From contig NC_015638.1 of assembly GCF_000211855.2 (NCBI RefSeq), positions 1,054,001-1,118,000 of the forward strand: DNA of 64,000 bases. The letters are read 5' to 3'. Every line of letters starts with the position of its first letter. The stretch's first letter is position 1. This DNA is from Lacinutrix sp. 5H-3-7-4 (GTDB lineage Bacteria > Bacteroidota > Bacteroidia > Flavobacteriales > Flavobacteriaceae). Made by a program: the position numbers and the translations under genes. The notes under the pieces were generated by a model. That model made no database searches. It saw only the letters and a program-made list of their open reading frames with translations, and had not been told where the DNA came from. Positions 29,391 to 37,676 of this stretch are shown here, one piece after another.

Positions 29391-29903
29391 ATAAGTAAAA
29401 AACCTACTAAAATTAATTACTTAGAAATATGTCTTTAAAATTATCACTCTCGTACTACTAGTTTCTCTACATCACTATAAAACTACAGCAGCAAGTGCAA
29501 TTTGTTTAAAAAAATTTATTAGTGCAAAATTAAATTATTAACATCCAAATTGTGTTAATTATATTATAACCTCATCAAGGTTTTACATTATTACTCCAGT
29601 ATTTTTTTTACACTTAGCCATAAGTGTCTATAAACAACTTTTATTAATTTTTTATTGATATTATGCTTTGCAAAAAAAAGTTGCAAAAGTAATAACAAAT
29701 ACTATAAATATTATGGATTTTTAAGAATAAATAAAATTATTTGGGCAGTACAAAAATAGAGCAGTATGTGTGTTAACAGAAAAATTTTAGATTATTTTCT
29801 GTAATAAATCGTTTAAAGGTAATTTTAAAGTTAAATAGTAATTTTAATGCGACAAAATACGTTTGTACAATTTACTAAAATCCTGAAATAAAGACTTTAA
29901 AAT
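29391..29903. other. Gene-free AT-rich block of about 510 bp
   Basis: No reading frame longer than about 15 codons with a plausible start. It holds a hairpin at 29610-29627 (acactta / taagtgt, loop gcca), a less AT-rich patch around 29448-29500, and a minus-strand TATTTTTG box at 29751-29758. Together with the hairpin at 29366-29390 this would fit an unassigned minus-strand RNA of about 375 nt, but I do not recognise it as tmRNA, RNase P RNA, SRP RNA or 6S RNA. Confidence 0.5.
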
Positions 29904-29942
29904 AAAAAAGCCTCATCTTTTCTTTTAGATGAGGCTTTTTTT
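29904..29942 (-). terminator. Rho-independent terminator after the AhpD-like gene
   Basis: Stem agcctcatct / agatgaggct (10 bp) with a T-rich loop and A and T runs of six or more on both sides. It lies 17 nt after the stop of the minus-strand gene at 29959. Confidence 0.88.
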
Positions 29943-29958
29943 ATAAATGTTAAAAGTA

Positions 29959-30549
29959 TTAAATATGTTTTCCTACTTCAAAACCATGTTTCCCTAAAAA
30001 TTGATTTCCGCTTTCAATAGCATCACCTTCAAGTGTTGTACCCATAGAGTCATTCCATCGGTTTAGGTAACCAAATAAAGAAATAACACCAAGCATTTCT
30101 ACAATTTCTCCTTCATTCCAATGCTCGTGCAATCTTACTTTAATAGTTTCATCAACAGCATTAGGAACCTGAGAAGCTGCTAAAGAAAAATCTAATGCTG
30201 CACGTTCAGCTTCACTAAAAGCTTCATGCGTTCTATATTCCCAAATATTATCTAACTGTTCTTGTTCTGCACCATATCTTTCGGCAGCACGAATAGCGTG
30301 AGCTTGACAATAACGGCAACCAGTAGCATTACTACTTACCCAAGCAATCATTCGTTTTAAAGCAGAAGTTACTCGACCTTCATTTGCCATTACAGCTTTA
30401 TTTAAATTAATAAATGCTTTACTAATTGCTGGTCGTCTTTGCATGGTTAGTACCGAGTTTGGGCAAAACCCAAGTGTTTCATTAAAAAACTCGGCAAGTT
30501 TTTTTGTTTCTAAATCGTGTTCTGCTTCTAAAGGCGTAACTAAAGGCAT
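29959..30549 (-). CDS. Carboxymuconolactone decarboxylase / AhpD-like peroxidase-related protein
   Basis: A 196-residue all-helical AhpD-like protein. The redox motif is C78-R-Y-C81 with His84 (ATGCRYCQAHAIRAAERYG), the same CxxC..H as AhpD alkylhydroperoxidases. The C-terminal segment GVISLFGYLNRWNDSMGT is typical of the peroxidase-related subgroup. Inferred role: thiol-dependent peroxide detoxification. It is divergent from an OsmC-like peroxidase gene 57 nt away, which supports a shared oxidative-stress context. Confidence 0.88.
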   Translation of the reverse strand: MPLVTPLEAEHDLETKKLAEFFNETLGFCPNSVLTMQRRPAISKAFINLNKAVMANEGRVTSALKRMIAWVSSNATGCRYCQAHAIRAAERYGAEQEQLDNIWEYRTHEAFSEAERAALDFSLAASQVPNAVDETIKVRLHEHWNEGEIVEMLGVISLFGYLNRWNDSMGTTLEGDAIESGNQFLGKHGFEVGKHI

Positions 30550-30568
30550 ATGTTTGTTTTTTTAATAG

Positions 30569-30576
30569 TATTTTTG
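30569..30576 (+). promoter_or_regulatory. Predicted promoter -7 box for the OsmC gene
   Basis: TATTTTTG matches TAnnTTTG, ending 30 nt before the OsmC ATG, in the 57-bp divergent region. Confidence 0.5.
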
Positions 30577-30606
30577 ATTCTAACAATTAACGAAAAAATC
30601 CTTAAA

Positions 30607-31029
30607 ATGTCTCACAAAATAACAACTGTTTGGAAAGAAAATTTAATTTTCGAAAGTGATAATCCTAACGGCTATTCTTTTAATTTAGGTCAGTCTCAAG
30701 ATAACAACAACCCTTACAAACCAATGGGACCAAAAGCGGTGATGTTATCATCTTTAGCCGCTTGTTCTGGTTTAGATGTTGTTTCAGTAGTAGAAAAAAT
30801 GAAAACTTCTTTTTCCGATTTTAAAATTGAAGTTGAAGGCCAACTTACAGAAGAACACCCAAGAACATACCATACTGTAAACGTAGATTACCATTTTTAC
30901 GGTAACAATTTAGACGAGAAAAAAATAAAAAAGGCTGTAGATTTATCTATTGAAAAATATTGTGGCGTTATGGAAATGTTTAGACAATTTGCAACAGTAA
31001 ATACTAAAATTCATTACCATTCAATATAA
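30607..31029 (+). CDS. OsmC family protein
   Basis: A 140-residue OsmC/Ohr-like protein. The ATG at 30607 gives MSHKITTVWKENLIF, the normal family N-terminus; codons from 30550 would add 19 hydrophobic residues and are rejected. The two redox Cys are C53 in SLAACSGLDVVSV and one near residue 119 in IEKYCGVMEMF. Family members reduce organic hydroperoxides using the Cys pair. It is divergent from the AhpD-like gene and upstream of recJ, with its own predicted promoter. Confidence 0.88.
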   Translation: MSHKITTVWKENLIFESDNPNGYSFNLGQSQDNNNPYKPMGPKAVMLSSLAACSGLDVVSVVEKMKTSFSDFKIEVEGQLTEEHPRTYHTVNVDYHFYGNNLDEKKIKKAVDLSIEKYCGVMEMFRQFATVNTKIHYHSI

Positions 31030-31062
31030 TAAATAGTTTATTACTAAAACACTACACTTTTA

Positions 31063-32754
31063 ATGCGTTGGACTTTAAAACCTAAACCAAATCTAGAAAC
31101 CGTACAATTTTTACAACATGCTTTACAAGTAGAAGAGCCTGTTGCAACACTTTTAGCACAACGCGGTATTGAAACCTACGAGCAAGCAAAAGACTTTTTT
31201 AGACCAAATTTAAAACATTTGCACGATCCTTTTTTAATGAAGGATATGCTAAAAGCAGTAAAACGAATTGAGGTAGCAATAGCAAACAACGAAAATATTT
31301 TAGTGTATGGCGATTACGATGTAGATGGCACAACTGCCGTATCGTTAATGTCATCGTATTTAAAAAGTGAATATCCAAACGTTGCCACTTACATTCCAGA
31401 CCGTTATGGAGAAGGTTACGGCATCTCTTTTCAGGGTATTGATTTTGCCGAAGACAATAATTTTACACTAATTATTGCATTAGATTGTGGTATAAAAGCT
31501 ATTGATAAAATCGCTTACGCGGAAGAAAAAAACATCGATTTTATAATTTGCGACCACCACAGACCTGGAGACAAAGTCCCAAATGCAGTAGCCGTTTTAG
31601 ACCCAAAACAAAGTGATTGTAATTACCCTTATAAAGAATTATGTGGTTGTGGTGTAGGTTTTAAATTAATACAAGCTTTAGCTTCAAAAAAAGGAAAAAC
31701 CGTTGAAGATTTGCAAGAATATCTAGACTTGGTGGCTACAGCAATTGGAGCAGATATTGTTCCAATAACTGGAGAAAATAGAATATTAGCTTATTTTGGT
31801 TTACAAGTAATAAATAGTGCGCCAAGAGCAGGATTTAAGGCGATAATAAATCAAATTAAAAAAGAAACACTTACCATTACAGATGTTGTGTTTGTTATTG
31901 CACCAAGAATAAATGCCGCAGGTAGAATGAAACACGGCCAATATGCCGTAGATTTATTAACCGAAACTAATGTGCAAACGGCTCAAGTTTACGCTCAAGA
32001 AATTGAAAATTTTAATACAGATAGACGTGAAGCCGATAAACAAATTACTATAGAAGCTTTACAACAAATTGAAAATAATAACGAAAAAGACCGCTTAACC
32101 TCAGTCGTTTATCAACAAGATTGGCATAAAGGCGTTATTGGCATTGTAGCAAGTAGATTAATAGAAACCTATTATAGACCAACATTAGTATTTACAAAAA
32201 GTGGAAATAAGTTAGCAGCTTCGGCACGCTCTGTAAAAGGTTTCGATGTTTATAATGCTTTAGAAGCTTGTGCTGAACACATAGAGCAATTTGGTGGCCA
32301 TAAATATGCTGCTGGCTTAACACTTAAAGAAGAAAACTACGAAGCTTTTAAACAAAAGTTTGAAGAAGTAGTACAAGCTACAATAGATAAAAAACTACTA
32401 ACTCCAGAAATTACAATAGATAGGCAAATAGAACTTAATGATATTTCAGATAAATTCTACAGAATATTAAGCCAATTTGCACCATTTGGTCCAGGAAATA
32501 TGTCTCCTGTTTTTATGACTAACAATTTACAAGATACTGGTTATGGTAAATGCGTAGGTGAAGACGATAAACATTTACGAATAACAGTAAAACAACCTGG
32601 TAGTAATGCAATTGTTTGCATTGGTTTTGGACTTGGCGATAAGCTTAACTTAATTAAAAATAACAAGCGTTTTAAAGCCGTTTATTCTATAGATGAAAAT
32701 GAATGGCAAGGCAATGTGTCTTTACAACTAAAGTTAAGAGATTTAAAAGAATAA
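31063..32754 (+). CDS. recJ: Single-stranded-DNA-specific exonuclease RecJ
   Basis: A 563-residue 5'-3' single-strand exonuclease used in recombination and mismatch or base-excision repair. DHH-family motifs are present: DYDVDGTT (84-91), the Asp in IALDCG, DHH at 164-166 (ICDHHRPGD), a conserved APRINAAGRMKHG, and in the DHHA1 domain GGHKYAAGLTL. A C-terminal OB-like domain follows (about 460-560). Full length for the family. It begins 33 nt after the OsmC gene, and an OmpA gene begins 27 nt after its stop. Confidence 0.96.
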   Translation: MRWTLKPKPNLETVQFLQHALQVEEPVATLLAQRGIETYEQAKDFFRPNLKHLHDPFLMKDMLKAVKRIEVAIANNENILVYGDYDVDGTTAVSLMSSYLKSEYPNVATYIPDRYGEGYGISFQGIDFAEDNNFTLIIALDCGIKAIDKIAYAEEKNIDFIICDHHRPGDKVPNAVAVLDPKQSDCNYPYKELCGCGVGFKLIQALASKKGKTVEDLQEYLDLVATAIGADIVPITGENRILAYFGLQVINSAPRAGFKAIINQIKKETLTITDVVFVIAPRINAAGRMKHGQYAVDLLTETNVQTAQVYAQEIENFNTDRREADKQITIEALQQIENNNEKDRLTSVVYQQDWHKGVIGIVASRLIETYYRPTLVFTKSGNKLAASARSVKGFDVYNALEACAEHIEQFGGHKYAAGLTLKEENYEAFKQKFEEVVQATIDKKLLTPEITIDRQIELNDISDKFYRILSQFAPFGPGNMSPVFMTNNLQDTGYGKCVGEDDKHLRITVKQPGSNAIVCIGFGLGDKLNLIKNNKRFKAVYSIDENEWQGNVSLQLKLRDLKE

Positions 32755-32781
32755 TTAATGTGTTATTTCGTTTTAACACAT

Positions 32782-33870
32782 ATGAAATTAAAAATTACAA
32801 CGCTTTTATTTTTTGCCTTTGGACACAGTATTGCTCAAAACCTAGTATTAAATTCTAGTTTTGAAGCATTTAAAAACTGTCCTAAAAACAAAGGAGCTTT
32901 TCATGAAAATGTTATTAATTGGTCTTGCTCAAATTATGGTTCTACAGACTATTTTAATAATTGCAGTAAAGATTTAGGCTTTGAAAATTATGTTGGGTTT
33001 CAAGAACCAAAAACAGGTAATGCTTACTCTGGTATTTACACCTTTGCTCCTGCAAGTTACAGAGAATACATACAAACCAAATTAGTTTCACAACTTGCAA
33101 AAGGAACAAAATATTTAATTACATTTCAAATCAGTCTTTCAGACTGTTCTTCTCATAGCAATAACAATTTTGGAGTGCTATTTACTTCAGAAGAATTAGA
33201 TAGTAAAAGCAAAAATTTTATTCATTTTAAATACTTAAAAAAAGATAATATAAAATACAAATATTCGAAAATTGAGAATAAAAGCTTTTATTCTAACACT
33301 CAAGAATGGACTAAAGTTACATTAGAATATACTGCAAATGGTTTTGAAAAATTTATGACTATTGGAAATTTTGAAACAAATAGAGTAATTAAAATACAGG
33401 AGGTTTGGAGTACAGCAGAAAGACAATTTACTTATTACTATATAGATGATGTAAGTGTAACAACTCTTAAACTATCAAAAAAAACGTTAAGTAAAGTTGA
33501 TAAAGCAAAACCCTTAGAAACAAAAACCATTTATACTTTTAAAAATATATTATTCGAATTCGATAAAGCCATATTAGTAAACACTTCTATAGAAGAATTA
33601 GATAAATTAAACCTTCATTTAAAAGAAAATAAAAACCTTAATATTGAAATATATGGACACACAGATAATATTGGTTTAGCTAAAAGAAACCAGGAATTAT
33701 CTTTACAACGTGCAAAATCTGTTTCAGAATATTTAATCTCAAAAGGCTTAAAAAAAGAAAGAATACAGTGGTTTGGTTTTGGTAGTTCTAAACCATTAGT
33801 AAAAAATTCTTCTGAAGATAACAGAGCAAAAAACAGACGCGTTGAGTTTAAACTAATTGATAAAAATTAA
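32782..33870 (+). CDS. OmpA family protein with N-terminal jelly-roll-like domain
   Basis: The ATG at 32782 gives a signal peptide (LKITTLLFFAFGHSIAQ) and 362 residues; codons from 32758 lack this. The mature N-terminal half starts NLVLNSSFEAFKNCP, a pattern common in secreted Bacteroidota proteins with a carbohydrate-binding-like beta-sandwich, and ends with YYIDDVSVTTL. The C-terminal about 110 residues are an OmpA peptidoglycan-binding domain (ILFEFDKAIL, IYGHTDNIGLAKRNQELS, RAKNRRVEFKL). Inferred role: envelope protein tethered to the cell wall. Ligand unknown. Confidence 0.87.
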   Translation: MKLKITTLLFFAFGHSIAQNLVLNSSFEAFKNCPKNKGAFHENVINWSCSNYGSTDYFNNCSKDLGFENYVGFQEPKTGNAYSGIYTFAPASYREYIQTKLVSQLAKGTKYLITFQISLSDCSSHSNNNFGVLFTSEELDSKSKNFIHFKYLKKDNIKYKYSKIENKSFYSNTQEWTKVTLEYTANGFEKFMTIGNFETNRVIKIQEVWSTAERQFTYYYIDDVSVTTLKLSKKTLSKVDKAKPLETKTIYTFKNILFEFDKAILVNTSIEELDKLNLHLKENKNLNIEIYGHTDNIGLAKRNQELSLQRAKSVSEYLISKGLKKERIQWFGFGSSKPLVKNSSEDNRAKNRRVEFKLIDKN

Positions 33871-33890
33871 AATATAAACCTGCGTTACTT

Positions 33891-33898
33891 TACTTTTG
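33891..33898 (+). promoter_or_regulatory. Predicted promoter -7 box for the MFS gene
   Basis: TACTTTTG matches TAnnTTTG, 25 nt before the MFS ATG. No clear TTG at -33. Confidence 0.45.
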
Positions 33899-33923
33899 TG
33901 TTTCTATAAAATTATAACGTTTA

Positions 33924-35189
33924 ATGTCTAAAAACGACCCATACGCAGCACTACGGTTTAAAGAATTTAATCTTTTTTTAATCATGCGATTTTTACTGGT
34001 TTTTGCCTGGTCTATGCAATTTATTGTTATAGAATGGCAAGTTTATGCTTTAACAAAAGATCCTCTATCGCTTGGTATTATAGGCTTAATGGAAATTATA
34101 CCTGCTTTTACTATGGCTTTGTTTGCGGGACATATAGTAGACCAACGCGAAAAACGAAACTTACTTGCTATATGTTTAGCAGCATTTTCTATTATTAGTT
34201 TTGCTTTATTCTGGTTAACATCAGATAGTGTTTCTCAAACTTGGTCTAAAGACAGTTTATTGTATTCTATTTACGCTTTAGTGTTTTTTGGTGGTTTTTT
34301 ACGTTCCTTTTTTGGGCCAACTATTTTTTCTTTAGTAGCTTTAATAGTACCAAAAAAAATCTATCCTAATGCCGCGACATGGAATAGTTCTACTTGGCAA
34401 ATGTCTCGTGTTTTAGGTGTTGCTTTCGCTGGTTTTTCTATAGGTTGGATTGGTGTTCATTTTTCATTATGTATTGTTTTTGCTTTAGTAATGGCAGCAC
34501 TATTTATGGTGTTTCAAATTTCTAAAAAACCAATACTTAATCCTAAAATTGGAGAACCTGTAATGCAAAGTTTAAAAGAAGGCGTAAGTTTTGTGTTTAA
34601 AACAAAGGCCATTTTAGGCGCTATAACATTAGATATGGTTTCGGTTTTATTTGGTGGTGCTGTAGCACTTTTAGCTGTTTTTGCCGAAGATATTTTAAAA
34701 GTTGGCCCGCAAGGTTTTGGGATTTTAGTTGCAGCTCCATCGGTTGGTGCTTTTTTAACCATGTTAGTTACTGCGTATATTCCTATAAGTAAAAATGCAG
34801 GAATGAAATTACTTATTGCTATTTTTGGTTTTGGAGTTTGTATTGTCGTTTTTGGTCTATCTTCAACGTTTTGGATATCTGTAGTCGCACTCTTTTTTAG
34901 TGGTGTTACAGATGGTGTTTCTATGGTTATAAGGCAAACTATTCTTCAGCTTAAAACACCAGATAATATGCGTGGTCGTGTATCATCTGTAAATTCAATG
35001 TTTGTTGGTAGCTCTAACGAGTTAGGTGCTTTTGAAAGCGGATTAACCGCAAAACTTATGGGCACAGCAACAGCTGTTGTTTTTGGTGGAAGTATGACAT
35101 TAATTACTGTTATTACAACAGCTATTGTATCTCCAAGTTTTAGAAAATTAGATTTAACTAAAGATTTTGAAGTGAATAATAACACTTAA
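33924..35189 (+). CDS. MFS transporter (enterobactin exporter EntS-like group)
   Basis: A 421-residue inner-membrane carrier with about 12 predicted helices. The N-terminal half has FLIMRFLLVFAWSMQF and the loop GHIVDQREKRNLL (the MFS motif A region is G...D...R.R/K). The central loop KKPILNPKIGEPVMQSLKEG precedes the second half. DNMRGRVSSVNSMFVGSSNELG resembles the late loop of MFS_3/EntS-like exporters. Substrate unknown. The last 4 nt overlap the end of the convergent hydrolase gene. Confidence 0.87.
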   Translation: MSKNDPYAALRFKEFNLFLIMRFLLVFAWSMQFIVIEWQVYALTKDPLSLGIIGLMEIIPAFTMALFAGHIVDQREKRNLLAICLAAFSIISFALFWLTSDSVSQTWSKDSLLYSIYALVFFGGFLRSFFGPTIFSLVALIVPKKIYPNAATWNSSTWQMSRVLGVAFAGFSIGWIGVHFSLCIVFALVMAALFMVFQISKKPILNPKIGEPVMQSLKEGVSFVFKTKAILGAITLDMVSVLFGGAVALLAVFAEDILKVGPQGFGILVAAPSVGAFLTMLVTAYIPISKNAGMKLLIAIFGFGVCIVVFGLSSTFWISVVALFFSGVTDGVSMVIRQTILQLKTPDNMRGRVSSVNSMFVGSSNELGAFESGLTAKLMGTATAVVFGGSMTLITVITTAIVSPSFRKLDLTKDFEVNNNT

Positions 35190-36133
35190 TTACTTCTAGC
35201 ATTTTTAGCTAAAAAATCGAAAATAAAACCGTTTATTTTTTCGGGTTTCTCTTCTTGAAGAAAATGTTTCGCATCAATTAAATGAATATTATTATCGTAT
35301 AGGTTTAAATCGTTAATAATACGTTCCTTTTGTGGTTCCCATAGTAAAAGTTCATCTTTTTCACCCCAAATAACTAAAACTGGAATATCTACAGAAAGCA
35401 GAGTGCTTTCATAATCTGGCAATGTATTGCTTGTTTTAGTAAAAAAGTAATACATACCGTTTGTTTTACCTTCTTTTAGTGGCCTTTTATAACCTTCAAC
35501 ATCTGCTTTATTTAAATTATTATTGTTTAAACCAGAATTAAAAAGTGTTTTTAGTATGCTGTTTGTAGCTATTCCATTTTTATATGACCACATTGTTGTT
35601 TTTGCTTTAAATCCATCCTGAAGCTCAATTATTGGCTTATAACCTTCTTGGTATACTATAGCATTTAACATTACTAAACTTGATATTCTATTGGGTTGTT
35701 TTTTTATAAGTTCCCATGTCCATAATGCTCCTGCATCATGCATTACATGTGTCCAATTTTCTACTTCTAATTCATCCATTAAACCCAAAAGCCTATCGGC
35801 ATGTTTTTCTTCAGTATATAAATTTAAATCTTTAGGAGATTCGCTACTACCAAACCCAAGCATATCTGGCACAATTACACGGTAGTTTTGCGAAAGTTCA
35901 TCTATCATTTTTCTATAAATCCAACCAGATGTTGGTATACCATGTAAGAGAACTATAACATCACCATAACCTTTATCTATATATTTTAAAGCTCCGTCGT
36001 TAGAAAAAAATGTTTTCTGTCTTTCTCTGTAAATATGATAAGTCATTTGGTTATCTCTAATAACCGTAGATTGGTATGGTTTACATGAATAAAAAGTAAC
36101 TACTAGAAATAGAAAAATAAACAGTTTCTTCAT
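35186..36133 (-). CDS. Alpha/beta hydrolase with predicted Asp nucleophile, lipoprotein
   Basis: A 315-residue hydrolase. MKKLFIFLFLVVTFYSC is a lipoprotein-type signal with Cys17, so an envelope location is expected. The oxyanion segment is LLHGIPTSGWIYRKM, and the nucleophile elbow reads VMHDAGALWTW with Asp133 where esterases have Ser; this is the pattern of haloalkane dehalogenases and epoxide hydrolases. A C-terminal His is in DAKHFLQEEKP. Substrate unknown; halide-binding residues cannot be confirmed. Its stop overlaps the convergent MFS gene by 4 nt. Confidence 0.85.
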   Translation of the reverse strand: MKKLFIFLFLVVTFYSCKPYQSTVIRDNQMTYHIYRERQKTFFSNDGALKYIDKGYGDVIVLLHGIPTSGWIYRKMIDELSQNYRVIVPDMLGFGSSESPKDLNLYTEEKHADRLLGLMDELEVENWTHVMHDAGALWTWELIKKQPNRISSLVMLNAIVYQEGYKPIIELQDGFKAKTTMWSYKNGIATNSILKTLFNSGLNNNNLNKADVEGYKRPLKEGKTNGMYYFFTKTSNTLPDYESTLLSVDIPVLVIWGEKDELLLWEPQKERIINDLNLYDNNIHLIDAKHFLQEEKPEKINGFIFDFLAKNARSN

Positions 36134-36195
36134 TATAAAAAATTTTAATTAAAGGTAGCTAATTAATATGGATTAGTTAAAAGACAAATTTGATT

Positions 36196-36203
36196 TATAT
36201 TTG
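36196..36203 (+). promoter_or_regulatory. Predicted promoter -7 box for the PG-binding protein gene
   Basis: TATATTTG, a full TAnnTTTG match, 26 nt before the ATG at 36230 in the divergent region. Confidence 0.5.
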
Positions 36204-36229
36204 CCAACAAGCTATTTACAAAATCTTTT

Positions 36230-36889
36230 ATGAAAAAAATTCTCATTTTTATTACCATACTTATAGTATTACTTTTCTCTTATTCACAATATAAAGACTA
36301 CCAAAGGTTTACACCTCTAAATGCAGATATTAAGCCAGATAATACTATAGATATAAACTACCATAATCCTGCTGTTTTATACAATTATTATGATGCTTTA
36401 GAAAAAGCAAATAGTTATATGCATTTACAATGGAGTGCAAATAATATAGATGTAAGAAATCCTGAAAATGAAGACAGAGAAACAGTTTTAGCTGTTAATA
36501 ATTATGCCGAAAAATTAGCAAAAGTAAATTACTTTGAGGCGATATTAAAACAGTCTAAAAAACTAAAAAACGAAGGACTTACAAATAAAGCTATTAAAGA
36601 TCTAGAAAATAAAGGCATATCTATTAAAGAACATAACAAAAGAGAAAAAACTGAAAAGCACAAACAATTATTAGTAAGCATGCTACCTCAAAAAGCGCTA
36701 TATTTTGGTGAAAAAAGTGCTTTTATATTTGAAATGCAAAAATTACTATTAGCAAAAGGGTATAATATACCTGTTGATGGTGTTTACGAGAAAAAAACAT
36801 CTAATGCACTACAAGCTTTTGAAACAAAAAATAATCTTTATCCAGATGGAAAAATAGATAAAATGAGTTTAAATTTATTACTCCAATAA
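36230..36889 (+). CDS. Membrane-anchored peptidoglycan-binding domain protein
   Basis: A 219-residue protein with an N-terminal membrane helix (ILIFITILIVLLFSYS, 4-19) that may act as an anchor. Residues about 30-155 are helical and charged and not recognised (NPAVLYNYYDALEKANSYM). The C-terminal about 60 residues form a PG_binding_1 repeat: SAFIFEMQKLLLAKGYNIP, then VDGVYEKKTSNALQAFETK and a closing KIDKMSLNLLLQ. Predicted to sit in the periplasm and contact peptidoglycan. No catalytic domain is visible. Confidence 0.8.
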   Translation: MKKILIFITILIVLLFSYSQYKDYQRFTPLNADIKPDNTIDINYHNPAVLYNYYDALEKANSYMHLQWSANNIDVRNPENEDRETVLAVNNYAEKLAKVNYFEAILKQSKKLKNEGLTNKAIKDLENKGISIKEHNKREKTEKHKQLLVSMLPQKALYFGEKSAFIFEMQKLLLAKGYNIPVDGVYEKKTSNALQAFETKNNLYPDGKIDKMSLNLLLQ

Positions 36890-36898
36890 GTTAATTTC

Positions 36899-36906
36899 TA
36901 TTTTTG
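36899..36906 (+). promoter_or_regulatory. Predicted promoter -7 box for the membrane-protein gene
   Basis: TATTTTTG, a full TAnnTTTG match, 50 nt upstream of the proposed CTG start at 36957. Its position favours a start upstream of the TTG at 37137. Confidence 0.4.
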
Positions 36907-36956
36907 GGTTTTAAGTTGTAACTTTATAAGGCCCAATTTTATAAAAACTATTTACA

Positions 36957-37676
36957 CTGTTAACCAAAAAAGTTTTAAACCTAGTCACACTATTTCTTGC
37001 TCTTTTTAGTGTATTTATTTCTATAACTTCTTATAGTTTTTTAGAGTTTTACACTAAACCTCTTTTTCATGCTATTATATTAATTAGCTACAGTATTTAC
37101 GCTAAAAATATAAAACCGCTCTTTTATGTTTTTTATTTGAGTGCAATGGCTGTAGAGTTTATGGACAGCTCTAAAACCTATTATTTTAGCTTTATATGGG
37201 TTTTACTAGGTTATACGTCTTGTTTTGCTAGTGGTATTTTATTATTGCAGCCTTTATTAAAAAAAGGAAGAATTAAACTTATAGGTATAAATTTGTTATT
37301 TGTTTTAATTGTTATTTGTGCTTTAGGCTATATTATTTTTTCGCTTTATTTAACTTTTTTAAGCGAGTTAAATTTAAATTGGCGTTTATATTTTACAATT
37401 TCTACACTACTTTTTTCTGCTTTTATCTTTTCTTGCTTTTATGCAACCTCTGTAAATAACCATCCAAAAATTATATTTTTATTTTTAACAGCCATTGGTT
37501 ATTTATTAACTTGTACAGTAGGATTAGTGGTATATTTATTTCAAATAAAAAATGTAATACTTGCTTTAACGGTAAATTTTAGTGAAACTTTAGTACAGTT
37601 TTGTTTTGCCTTTTTTATGATGCATTTTTATGAAGTTATGAATACAGAAAATAATATTGACGAGCTAGAAGTTTAA
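36957..37676 (+). CDS. Multi-pass membrane protein, possibly YhhN-like, CTG start proposed
   Basis: The frame is open from 36945, and hydrophobic, gene-like sequence begins at about 36957 (LTKKVLNLVTLFLALFSVF), yet no ATG, GTG or TTG occurs before 37137. The TTG at 37137 would drop two membrane helices. A CTG at 36957 gives 239 residues with about 7-8 helices. The layout (a TKPLF segment near residue 30, then several helices) resembles YhhN/TMEM86 lysoplasmalogenase-like proteins, but the diagnostic residues are not clear and I would not assign function. The last 4 nt overlap the convergent lpxH end. Confidence 0.6.
   Translation: MLTKKVLNLVTLFLALFSVFISITSYSFLEFYTKPLFHAIILISYSIYAKNIKPLFYVFYLSAMAVEFMDSSKTYYFSFIWVLLGYTSCFASGILLLQPLLKKGRIKLIGINLLFVLIVICALGYIIFSLYLTFLSELNLNWRLYFTISTLLFSAFIFSCFYATSVNNHPKIIFLFLTAIGYLLTCTVGLVVYLFQIKNVILALTVNFSETLVQFCFAFFMMHFYEVMNTENNIDELEV

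Noticed and set aside
29364-29958. tmRNA, RNase P RNA or tRNA in the gene-free block
   Set aside because: No cloverleaf, CCA end, tag-peptide frame or conserved P4 core seen on either strand.
36950-37030. Frameshift near the 5' end of the membrane-protein gene
   Set aside because: Careful reading shows one frame open from 36945 through the gene; only the start codon is unusual.
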